A stretch of 6,541 nucleotides of DNA from an uncultured Opitutaceae bacterium (lineage in GTDB: Bacteria > Verrucomicrobiota > Verrucomicrobiia > Opitutales > Opitutaceae): the NCBI GenBank assembly GCA_937128785.1, contig CAKZMS010000259.1, positions 1 through 6,541 of the forward strand. The letters are read 5' to 3'. The notes beneath the pieces were generated by a model. That model saw only the letters and a program-made list of their open reading frames with translations, was not told the origin of the DNA and did no database searches. The position numbers and the translations under genes are program-made. Positions 1 through 6,355 of this stretch are shown one piece after another. The first letter of the stretch is position 1, and every line of letters starts with the position of its first letter.

Positions 1-411
1 ATTCGGCGGCGACAACAGGGTATGTCCATGCTTGGCATGCTCGGCATCCTGATTATGCTGGGTTTTTTCGCGATGTGCGCGATTCGAATGATGCCGGTGT
101 ACTTCGAGTCCCTGAGCGTCAAGGACATTGTCAGCCGCATGGCGGATGACCCCGACACCGTGGATATGAGCCCTGGCAATATTCGCCGCAAACTGGACAC
201 GGTGTTCAACACCAACCAGATTTACGGCCTCGACGTTAAGTCCATCGAGATATTCCGCAAGCGCGGTAAAACCTATATCGACGCCTCCTATGAAGTGCGC
301 CAGCCGGTTATGTGGCGCATCGACTCGGTCCTGAAGTTCGACGACCTGCTGTTCGAAGTGGGTAACCCCGAGCCGATCAGCGAGGTAGGGGCGGGGTCCA
401 GTTCCGACTAG
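1..411 (+). CDS. DUF4845 family small membrane protein, 5' end probably cut by window edge
   Basis: Small single-pass membrane protein of the DUF4845 family, whose molecular function is not established. Counting from the first ATG at 22 it has 129 residues: one hydrophobic segment at about residues 2-24, then a soluble region with charged stretches that should lie outside the membrane. The frame is open to the left edge, and the codons before the ATG read IRRRQQG. Family members usually begin with a short basic stretch ending in Q-x-G before the hydrophobic segment, so the true start is probably upstream of the window; there is also no good ribosome binding site before base 22. The gene ends 3 bases before rnc. 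In Gammaproteobacteria (and some Betaproteobacteria) this family sits between lepB and rnc, which supports both the call and the lineage of this half of the window. Family assignment is from remembered sequence pattern and gene context. Confidence 0.8.
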   Translation: MRRRQQGMSMLGMLGILIMLGFFAMCAIRMMPVYFESLSVKDIVSRMADDPDTVDMSPGNIRRKLDTVFNTNQIYGLDVKSIEIFRKRGKTYIDASYEVRQPVMWRIDSVLKFDDLLFEVGNPEPISEVGAGSSSD

Positions 412-414
412 GGT

Positions 415-1095
415 ATGAGCGATACTGCGCGCCTGGAAAAAGCCCTGGGATATGTGTGTATCGATCGGCAGTTACTGCAACTGGCCCTGACCCACCGCAG
501 CGCGGGCGGCAACAACAATGAGCGCCTGGAATTCCTCGGTGACTCGGTGGTCAACCACATCATCGCCGAGGAACTCTATCACCGATTTCCGCGTGCCCGT
601 GAGGGTGAAATGAGTCGCATGCGTGCCTCGCTAGTGAAGGGCGACACGCTGGCGGAAGTTGCGCGTGAACTGGAGTTGGGCGATTACCTGCAGTTAGGCA
701 AGGGCGAGCGCAAGAGCGGTGGCCACCGCCGCAGTTCCATCCTGGCCGATACCTTTGAGGCCGTCATCGGGGCGGTGTTGCTGGATTCTGGTATGGACGC
801 CTGTCGTGAATGCATGCACAAGTGGTTCGCGGCGCGCCTGGACAAGGTCTCCGCGGACAATGCCGGCAAGGATGCCAAGACCCGGCTACAGGAGTTCCTG
901 CAGGGGCGTAATCACCCGTTGCCCGAATATGTCCTGCTGAAGGTAGAAGGCGACGACCACGACCAGAGTTTCAAGGTCGCCTGTCGCCTGAGTTCGCCGC
1001 AACTGGTAGCCGAGGGTACCGGTAGCAGCCGGCGCAAGGCGGAGCAGGCCGCCGCGGCGACTGCACTCGAGACGTTACAGCCCAATGGCCGTTGA
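415..1095 (+). CDS. rnc: Ribonuclease III
   Basis: Double-stranded-RNA endoribonuclease that processes rRNA precursors and some mRNAs in the cytoplasm. The 226 residues match the length of the E. coli enzyme. The catalytic domain fills about residues 1-150 and contains the signature ERLEFLGDS (36-44). By alignment with E. coli E38, D45, D114 and E117, the metal-binding residues are E36, D43, D112 and E115, all present, the last two within ILADTFEA. A double-stranded-RNA-binding domain covers about residues 153-223 and ends with the typical GSSRRKAEQAAA helix. The ATG lies 3 bases after the DUF4845 stop, and the 3' end overlaps the next start by 11 bases, so translation is probably coupled. 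The strong resemblance to the E. coli protein and the neighbours place it in Gammaproteobacteria, unlike the genes after about 1150. Confidence 0.97.
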   Translation: MSDTARLEKALGYVCIDRQLLQLALTHRSAGGNNNERLEFLGDSVVNHIIAEELYHRFPRAREGEMSRMRASLVKGDTLAEVARELELGDYLQLGKGERKSGGHRRSSILADTFEAVIGAVLLDSGMDACRECMHKWFAARLDKVSADNAGKDAKTRLQEFLQGRNHPLPEYVLLKVEGDDHDQSFKVACRLSSPQLVAEGTGSSRRKAEQAAAATALETLQPNGR

Positions 1096-2053
1096 ACCGC
1101 ATAAGCGCTGCGGTTACGTGGCGCTTGTTGGACGCCCCAACGTCGGCAAGTCCTCGTTGGGAAATCGACTCCTGCAAAACGATCGTTTGATCGTGAGCGC
1201 CACGCCCGGCACCACCCGCGATGCCGTGGCGCTGCCGTTTCGGTTCAAGACCCGGCACGGCAAGCAAGTCGACTTTCGCCTGATTGATACCGCGGGCATC
1301 AAGTCCCAGACCAAGCTGGCTTCGCCGGTGGAGTATTTTTCGCGACTGCGCTCGCTGGATGCGATTCCGCGGGCCAATATCATTTTCATGGTTGTCGACG
1401 CCTTGGACGGCGTCACGCAACAGGACAAGGCCATCGCGGGAGAGGCGGTGAAGGAGAACAAACCCATCGTCATTCTGGTCAATAAGTGGGATCTGGTCTT
1501 GAAGGCGTTCAAGGAAGGGGATCCGGCGACGGAGATGTATAAGAGCGAGCGGGACTACCGCGAAAAGTATGAGCGGGCGCTGTTCGATCGGCTGTTTTTC
1601 ACGGCGGGTTCTCCGGTCATTTTCGTTTCGGCCGAAGCCAATTTTGAGATCGATCGCATGCTGAACGCAGCAGTGAAAATGAACCGCCAACTTGATCGTT
1701 CCATTCCGACCGCCAAGCTGAACGCGTTGTTCAACCGGCTGACGCAACAGACGCCTCCGCCCATTATCGGCGGCCGCCGGTTCAAGATTTTCTATGCCAC
1801 CCAGACGGGGAACCGACCCTTCCGGATTCGCATATTCTGCAATCGGGAAGAGAAGTTGCCGGAAAACTATCGGCGGTTCCTCGAATCCCATATCGTGCGC
1901 GAGTTCGAACTGGAAGGTTGCCCCATCGTTTTCCAACTCGTGGGCAAGGAGAAGCACAAGGAGCGAGGCAAGGGCGGCCCCTTGAAAACCCGACCGGAAT
2001 CCCGGAAATCCGATTCCGCGTCAGAAACGGAATTCGAGACGCTTGAAGACTGA
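1085..2053 (+). CDS. der: Hybrid GTPase ORF: Era N-terminus joined to Der (EngA) second G domain and KH-like domain
   Basis: This 322-residue ORF reads as two different GTPases joined in frame. Residues 1-15 (with CGYVALV) and the overlap with rnc are typical of gammaproteobacterial Era. From about residue 24 it is Der, a ribosome-assembly GTPase: P-loop G16-S23 (GRPNVGKS), switch I with TPGTTRDAV (40-48), G3 DTAGI (68-72), G4 NKWD (133-136), G5 SA (182-183), then the Der KH-like domain at about 207-295 with PTAKLNALFN and a final REFELEGCPIVFQ strand. A charged K/R/S/E-rich tail follows. Normal Der has two tandem G domains and is about 150 residues longer; the first is missing here. Era would need its own KH domain, which is also missing. 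The stretch between G4 and G5 is about 45 residues, longer than usual, and highly charged. Most likely an assembly chimera, so the protein as written may not exist. The 3' end overlaps fmt by 11 bases. Confidence 0.85.
   Translation: MAVEPHKRCGYVALVGRPNVGKSSLGNRLLQNDRLIVSATPGTTRDAVALPFRFKTRHGKQVDFRLIDTAGIKSQTKLASPVEYFSRLRSLDAIPRANIIFMVVDALDGVTQQDKAIAGEAVKENKPIVILVNKWDLVLKAFKEGDPATEMYKSERDYREKYERALFDRLFFTAGSPVIFVSAEANFEIDRMLNAAVKMNRQLDRSIPTAKLNALFNRLTQQTPPPIIGGRRFKIFYATQTGNRPFRIRIFCNREEKLPENYRRFLESHIVREFELEGCPIVFQLVGKEKHKERGKGGPLKTRPESRKSDSASETEFETLED
1127..1156 (+). other. Probable chimeric junction at conserved P-loop codons
   Basis: These bases encode residues V15-S24 of the hybrid ORF, including the Walker A motif shared by Era and Der. 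Everything to the left (DUF4845, rnc, Era start) fits Gammaproteobacteria, and everything to the right (Der G2 and KH-like, fmt, LysM, parB, secG) fits Verrucomicrobia. The residues right after the motif, SSLGN, resemble Der; Era normally has STLLN. The switch therefore lies within or just at the edges of this segment. A short identical stretch between the two source genes would let an assembler cross over in frame. The exact breakpoint cannot be placed more finely from one sequence. Confidence 0.75.
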
Positions 2054-3038
2054 GCCGCTCAATCTGGTGTTCATGGGATCGGATCCCATCGCACTTCCGC
2101 TGCTGAATTGGATAGCGGACGGGGGAGGCGATCAGGTTGCACTCCGCACCATCTACACCCAACCCGACCGCGCAGTCGGGCGAGGTCAGAAGATTACAGC
2201 CAACGCGATCAAGACCTGGAGCATCGAGCGGGGAATTCCGGTCCGCCAGCCCGACAAGCTAACCAGATCCGTTCGGGAAGAACTGGCAGCCGAATCTCCG
2301 GATGTGGTGATGGTGATGGCCTACGGGCATATTCTGGGTGAGGCATTCATCAACACGCCCCGACTCGGCACGCTTAATCTGCACACCTCCATTTTGCCCG
2401 CCTATCGGGGCGCTTCGCCCATCCAGAGCGCGATTTGTGCCGGTGACTCCGAAACCGGGGTAACCCTCATGCGCATTGTGCGGGAGTTGGACGCCGGCCC
2501 GGTGGCAGACGTGGAGAGATGTGAAATAGGCCCCGCTGATACCGGACTTACGGTGGAAGAAAAACTGTCCCGGGCGTGCGTGTCGCTGGTCTCCCGAAAT
2601 CTCCCGGCATTGGTCGAGGGAACGTTGACGTTTCGCGAGCAGGATCACGGTAGCGCCACATTTTGCCGGAAACTCGCCAAAGCGGACGGGGTAATTGATT
2701 TTCGAGCACCGGCCCGGGTTCTGGCGGCTCGCGTCAACGGCCTGCATCCGTGGCCGGGCGTCCGGATAAAACATGGCGGAGACGTTCTGCGCTTGGGGGG
2801 GGCGGTGGTTTCCTCCAACCAACCGGCGGCACAGGCCCCGCCCGGAACGGTGCTTGTCGGGGAAGGGAGCACACTCCAGGTCGCAACCGAGGATGGCGTG
2901 CTGGAACTCACTCGCTTGCAGCGACCGGGTGGCAAAATGCTGCCCGCCAGCGAGTTTCTGAGGGGGTATCCCATTGCCGGGGGAACCCTCTTGCCCTCCG
3001 AGCCGATGCCTCAACTTGTCACTTCGCGCCCGCATTGA
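2043..3038 (+). CDS. fmt: Methionyl-tRNA formyltransferase
   Basis: Transfers a formyl group from 10-formyltetrahydrofolate to Met-tRNA(fMet), making the initiator for bacterial translation. The 331 residues are slightly longer than the usual 310-320. The N-terminal formyltransferase Rossmann domain begins with LNLVFMGSDP (6-15) and continues with VMAYGHIL (91-98). The folate and catalytic region NLHTSILPAYRGASPIQ (112-128) contains N112 and H114, and D150 lies in ELDAGP; these match the family's catalytic Asn, His and Asp. A C-terminal tRNA-binding domain covers about 215-320, with the usual RVNGLHPWPG segment. The start is TTG at 2043, because the next in-frame Met (residue 11) falls inside the conserved first strand. 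This start lies inside the end of the der ORF, so coupling is likely. A run of eight G at 2795-2802 is in frame and leaves the gene intact. Confidence 0.95.
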   Translation: MKTEPLNLVFMGSDPIALPLLNWIADGGGDQVALRTIYTQPDRAVGRGQKITANAIKTWSIERGIPVRQPDKLTRSVREELAAESPDVVMVMAYGHILGEAFINTPRLGTLNLHTSILPAYRGASPIQSAICAGDSETGVTLMRIVRELDAGPVADVERCEIGPADTGLTVEEKLSRACVSLVSRNLPALVEGTLTFREQDHGSATFCRKLAKADGVIDFRAPARVLAARVNGLHPWPGVRIKHGGDVLRLGGAVVSSNQPAAQAPPGTVLVGEGSTLQVATEDGVLELTRLQRPGGKMLPASEFLRGYPIAGGTLLPSEPMPQLVTSRPH

Positions 3039-3086
3039 GCACAAGCCACTTGTTTTCCGTCAGCTAATTTCCCAAGTTCTCGGTCT

Positions 3087-3662
3087 ATGAAGATTTGTGT
3101 CCCCCTGATCCTGATTTCGCTCGGCATGGCGAGCGTGAGCGCTGCGCAGTCGATGAATTCCACAATCGGTAGTCAGGTTGCGGGATTAAGAGAGGATGTG
3201 CGGATCATGAGCCAGCGGGTGGGCGAGATGTCGCTGCGGATCGAACAGTTGGAACGGGAAAATGCGGCTTTGATGCGCAGCACCAATGGTCTCGAGACCA
3301 CCTACGCGACGGTGGCCCAGCTCAACGAGGCGGTGGCCGAATTAAACAGCGCCATCGCGAGCGGTGACAGCGCCACGCAAGCCAAGGCCGCCAAAGCCAT
3401 TTCCGCCCTGGCGAAGGAAACGAACGCGGCCGTCACTTCGATCGCCGAGGGGACCGCCGCCCGCAACAAGATCACCACGCCCACGTTCGACGATGACTTT
3501 GAGAAGACCGGCGTGACTTACACGCTGCAGCGGGGAGACACCCTTTCCAGTATCGCTTCTCGCTTTGGCTCCACGGTGAAAGATATCCAGAACGCCAACA
3601 AGATCGTGGATCCGACCAAGATCCAGGTAGGCCAGACCCTGTTCATCCCGGGCGGAAAGTAA
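3087..3662 (+). CDS. Secreted coiled-coil protein with C-terminal LysM domain
   Basis: Probable envelope protein that binds peptidoglycan through one LysM domain; no enzyme domain is visible. Of 191 residues, 1-20 form a signal peptide (basic start, hydrophobic core, cleavage likely near VSAA/QS). Residues about 28-70 show heptad-like spacing with RIEQLEREN and are probably a coiled coil. About 75-125 is a second, Ala- and Ser-rich helical stretch. A short acidic linker follows (TFDDDFE). LysM spans about 143-188, beginning VTYTLQRGDTLSSIASRFG, with the Asn/Asp-rich middle and the VGQTLFIPG end typical of the family. The gene lies 48 bases after fmt and 5 bases before parB, in the same direction, so it is probably part of that transcript. 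No clear ribosome binding site precedes the ATG. The layout suggests an oligomeric periplasmic or wall-anchored protein, but its precise role is unknown. Confidence 0.87.
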   Translation: MKICVPLILISLGMASVSAAQSMNSTIGSQVAGLREDVRIMSQRVGEMSLRIEQLERENAALMRSTNGLETTYATVAQLNEAVAELNSAIASGDSATQAKAAKAISALAKETNAAVTSIAEGTAARNKITTPTFDDDFEKTGVTYTLQRGDTLSSIASRFGSTVKDIQNANKIVDPTKIQVGQTLFIPGGK

Positions 3663-3667
3663 CTTAT

Positions 3668-4633
3668 ATGGCAGCATCCAAATCCCGCCTCGGTCGCGGT
3701 CTTGGCGGGTTGATCGCCGGGGCTTCCGCCACCAAAAAATCGCCCACCGCAGCGGCGGCGGCCAAGAAGGTTGGCAAACTGGACAGTGGCTCCGGGGCCA
3801 AGCCCAAGGCTAAGTCCGCGTCGAAGTCGAATGCGCCCTCTACTGACTTTGAAGATGTGCCGGTCGGGAAAATCACGCCATCCCCTTACCAGGCCCGTCG
3901 CGATATTCAGCCCGGCCAATTGGAGGAGTTGGCCGACAGTATCAAGGCGGAGGGGCTCTTGCAGCCCATCGTTGTCCGTAAGACCACCAAGGGATTTGAG
4001 CTGATCGCAGGGGAGCGCCGCTGGCGCGCTTATCAGAGCCTTAAGATCACCACCATTCCCGCCCGCGTGGTGAATGCCACCGATGCTTCGGCCGCCGCGC
4101 TGGGGTTGATCGAGAATCTGCAGCGCGAAGGGTTGAACCCCATCGATGAGGCCTACGGCTTTGCCAGCTTGATCCGGGACTTTGATCTCACCCAGGAGCA
4201 GGCGGCGGATCGCGTCGGCAAGAGTCGTGCCGCGGTCGCCAACACCCTGCGGTTATTGTCACTCGACGGCGAAATGCAGGGTTACGTGGCCAAAGGGATT
4301 CTCACCGTGGGGCACGCCAAAGTGTTATTGGGTATCGATGCCGCCGAAGAACGCTCGGTGTTGGCTCGTCGGGTGATCGAAGAAGGCTTGAGCGTGCGGG
4401 GAACGGAAAAACTCGTCCAAGCCCGCAAGGCGAACGGTTCCGGCCGCAAGACGGCCAAGAACCGCAACACGCCTGCCGGGGCAGCCTTGGCTGGAATCGA
4501 AAAGCGACTCACTTCCCATCTTGGTGCGAAGGTGAACCTCAAGCACTCCGGTTCGAAGGGACAGATCGTCATTCCCTACGCCTCCAACGACGACCTGCAG
4601 CGGATATTGGAAAAGCTCGGCGTTGAGGCTTAA
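3668..4633 (+). CDS. parB: Chromosome-partitioning protein ParB
   Basis: CTP-dependent DNA clamp that loads at parS sites near the origin and works with ParA and SMC in chromosome segregation. Its 321 residues start with SRLGRGLGGLI (6-16), the N-terminal segment known in the family to stimulate the ParA ATPase, then an Ala/Lys-rich linker of about 40 residues that is longer than usual. The ParB/Spo0J N-terminal domain covers about 61-155: the YQAR segment (74-77), the CTP-binding GERRWRA (115-121) and ENLQRE (149-154). The parS-reading helix-turn-helix is at about 174-196 (LTQEQAADRVGKSRAAVAN), followed by TVGHAKVLL (213-221). A short C-terminal dimerisation domain covers about 272-321. A GGAAAG at 3654-3659 gives a modest ribosome binding site. 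parA is not within 0.6 kb upstream, where the LysM gene sits, nor directly downstream. The features point to chromosomal rather than plasmid ParB. Confidence 0.95.
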   Translation: MAASKSRLGRGLGGLIAGASATKKSPTAAAAAKKVGKLDSGSGAKPKAKSASKSNAPSTDFEDVPVGKITPSPYQARRDIQPGQLEELADSIKAEGLLQPIVVRKTTKGFELIAGERRWRAYQSLKITTIPARVVNATDASAAALGLIENLQREGLNPIDEAYGFASLIRDFDLTQEQAADRVGKSRAAVANTLRLLSLDGEMQGYVAKGILTVGHAKVLLGIDAAEERSVLARRVIEEGLSVRGTEKLVQARKANGSGRKTAKNRNTPAGAALAGIEKRLTSHLGAKVNLKHSGSKGQIVIPYASNDDLQRILEKLGVEA

Positions 4634-4642
4634 TTGCGCGGC

Positions 4643-6229
4643 TTAGGGTCGCCCGGCCCGAAAGGCCAGGTAGCGTTCCAAGTGCTCAGCGTTAAGTTCG
4701 TCGCTGTCGCCGTAATGTTGCCGGACCGCCTCCAGCTTCCGGTGCAGAGCTGACTGAATATCTTGGTGATCCGGCGAATCGTAGAGGTTGTTCATTTCGG
4801 TGGGGTCGGTGGCCAGATCGTAGAGTTCCCAATAATCGAGGTCGTGGTAAAAATGGATGAGCTTGTAGCGGTCGGTGCGGATTCCGTAGTGCCGCATCAC
4901 GCTGTGTTCAGCCGGATACTCGTAGTAGGTGTAGTAAGCGTGATCGCGAAAGGCGCTGTCGTCTCCACTGGCCACTTGGCGAAACGATTCGCCCTGAATG
5001 TCCGGTGGAATTTCCACCGACGCGTAGTCGAGCAGGGTGGGCGCGAGATCGAGATTCTGCACGAGTTGGTCCAACCGTTGGCCGGGTTTGATTTCGCGCG
5101 GGTAGCGCACCAACATCGGGGTGCGAAACGACTCCTCATACATGAAGCGTTTGTCGAACCACCCATGCTCTCCGAGGTAGAAGCCCTGGTCTGAAGTGTA
5201 GATGACGATGGTGTCTTCGCTGAGTCCTTCCTCGTCGAGGTAGTCCAGCACTTCGCCGACGCCGTCATCAACCGACTGGATGCAGCGTAGATAGTCCTGC
5301 ATGTAGCGATCAAATTTCCACTGGGCCAACTCACGTCCCAGCGGAGGATCGGCCAAGTAAGCTTCAATCAATGGCAGGTAATGGGCATCCCATTTCGCGC
5401 GCTGGTCTGCATTCATTCTGCCAATATGGGAGAGAAAAAGTTGCCGGTATTTGGTCTGTAGTTCCTCGACGGGGTCCAACATCTTCAGATCGTAAACGAG
5501 GTCCAAATCCCGCCAGACGCCCATTTCGTGATGAGCCGCGGCCGGCCGCCCCGTGTAGTCGTCGAAGAAATTGTCCGGCAGTTCGAACGAGCGGTCCGCG
5601 AAAAGCGGGAAGTATTTGGGTTCCGGCATCCAGGCCCGGTGGGGAGCTTTTTGATGGTACAGGAGGAGAAAGGGCTTGTCCGGATCACGCCCGGTCTGGA
5701 GCCATTCCAAGGCGAACTCGGTCGTCAGGGTGGTGACGTATCCCGCGAACTGCTGGCGTTGTCCGTTTACGATGAAGTCGGGGTTGTAGTAGTGTCCCTG
5801 GCCCGGCAGCACAGTGCTGTAGTCAAACCCTTCGGGGGTGCCGTTGAGATGAATCTTGCCGATCAGGGCGGTGGCGTAGCCCGACCGCTGAAGTTGTTTG
5901 GCAAAGTTGTCCTGGGCCCAGTTGAACGCCTGGAGGTTATCAACTTTCCCGTTTTTGAAGCTGTGTTTTCCGGTCAGCATCACCGCCCGGCTCGGTGCAC
6001 AAATCGAGTTGGTGACCGAAGCCCGGGTGAAAAGGGCGCCCTCGTGAGCGAGACGGTCAATGTTGGGCGTTTCATTCAAGCCGTGTCCATAAGCGCTGAT
6101 CGCCTGGTAGGCATGGTCATCACTCATGATGACAATGATGTTGGGGCGTGCGGGGGAAGCTTGAGCCACCGCCCCAAGCAAACAGGCAATCAGTCCTAAA
6201 ATCTGGGGGTAAACGCGGGGAATCTTCAT
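4643..6229 (-). CDS. Secreted type I sulfatase (formylglycine-dependent)
   Basis: Hydrolyses a sulfate ester, most likely on a sulfated glycan, outside the cytoplasm. The 528 residues begin with a signal peptide (about 1-24, cleavage likely after AQA). LIAC at 13-16 also matches a lipobox, but a long hydrophobic stretch follows it, so the ordinary site is preferred. The alkaline-phosphatase-like fold starts at PNIIVIMSDDH (29-39), with metal ligands D37 and D38. C77 lies in CAPSR (77-81), the formylglycine site, followed by the usual LTGKHS (85-90). K125 and H127 (GKIHLNG), H197 (KAPHRAW) and D347 (TSDQG) fit the remaining active-site positions. YKLIHFYHDLDYWELYDL (455-472) is the common sulfatase C-terminal subdomain. 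The wording around the active site resembles GlcNAc-6-sulfatase-type (SulfAtlas S1_11-like) enzymes; this substrate is an inference from memory. A maturation enzyme (FGE or anSME) must be encoded elsewhere. The stop lies 9 bases from the parB stop. Confidence 0.94.
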   Translation of the reverse strand: MKIPRVYPQILGLIACLLGAVAQASPARPNIIVIMSDDHAYQAISAYGHGLNETPNIDRLAHEGALFTRASVTNSICAPSRAVMLTGKHSFKNGKVDNLQAFNWAQDNFAKQLQRSGYATALIGKIHLNGTPEGFDYSTVLPGQGHYYNPDFIVNGQRQQFAGYVTTLTTEFALEWLQTGRDPDKPFLLLYHQKAPHRAWMPEPKYFPLFADRSFELPDNFFDDYTGRPAAAHHEMGVWRDLDLVYDLKMLDPVEELQTKYRQLFLSHIGRMNADQRAKWDAHYLPLIEAYLADPPLGRELAQWKFDRYMQDYLRCIQSVDDGVGEVLDYLDEEGLSEDTIVIYTSDQGFYLGEHGWFDKRFMYEESFRTPMLVRYPREIKPGQRLDQLVQNLDLAPTLLDYASVEIPPDIQGESFRQVASGDDSAFRDHAYYTYYEYPAEHSVMRHYGIRTDRYKLIHFYHDLDYWELYDLATDPTEMNNLYDSPDHQDIQSALHRKLEAVRQHYGDSDELNAEHLERYLAFRAGRP

Positions 6230-6355
6230 GGTGGTTGGGGCAGGACAGCGGGAAACTCCGCGCTGGTGAGGAGGGGCGGGGCGATCAGGTCGAAATCAGA
6301 AGCAGTTCCCCGGCGTTGACAAGCGCTCTCCCGCTCGGCACTTCTAAACGTTTCC
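6230..6355. promoter_or_regulatory. Divergent intergenic region between the sulfatase and secG
   Basis: This 126-base gap must hold the starts for both divergent genes. On the plus strand there is a perfect TTGACA at 6316-6321, but the best -10-like word (TCTAAA, 6343-6348) is 21 bases away, too far for a standard promoter. On the minus strand the overlapping TTGTCA (6322 down to 6317) is followed after 16 bases by TCTGAT (6300 down to 6295), a plausible but weak sulfatase promoter. An AAACGTTT palindrome at 6346-6353 lies just before secG. Neither gene has a clear Shine-Dalgarno sequence. The region assignment is certain; the individual motifs are weak guesses. Confidence 0.35.

Noticed and set aside
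971..1957. 328-residue open frame on the minus strand opposite the hybrid GTPase
   Set aside because: It lies antisense to a frame with clear GTPase motifs, its composition is rich in Arg, Pro and Gln as expected from the complement of GC-rich coding DNA, and it has no recognisable domain.
2795..2802. Run of eight G in fmt, as a possible frameshift or phase-variation site
   Set aside because: The frame continues correctly through the conserved C-terminal domain on both sides; in a GC-rich gene encoding Leu-Gly-Gly-Ala this run is unremarkable.
2259..3044. 261-residue minus-strand open frame opposite fmt
   Set aside because: Shadow of fmt, which has all its catalytic motifs on the plus strand; the antisense translation matches no family I know.
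3041..3056. Possible terminator after fmt: ACAAG, loop CCA, CTTGT, then T residues
   Set aside because: The stem has only five pairs, mostly A-T, with a short T run; too weak to call, and the next gene follows closely in the same direction.
4655..4667. Small GGCC hairpin near the parB/sulfatase convergence
   Set aside because: It has a four-pair stem, no T run on either strand, and lies inside the sulfatase coding sequence.
5528..6199. 223-residue plus-strand open frame inside the sulfatase
   Set aside because: The minus strand carries a complete sulfatase with its active-site motifs across this whole stretch.
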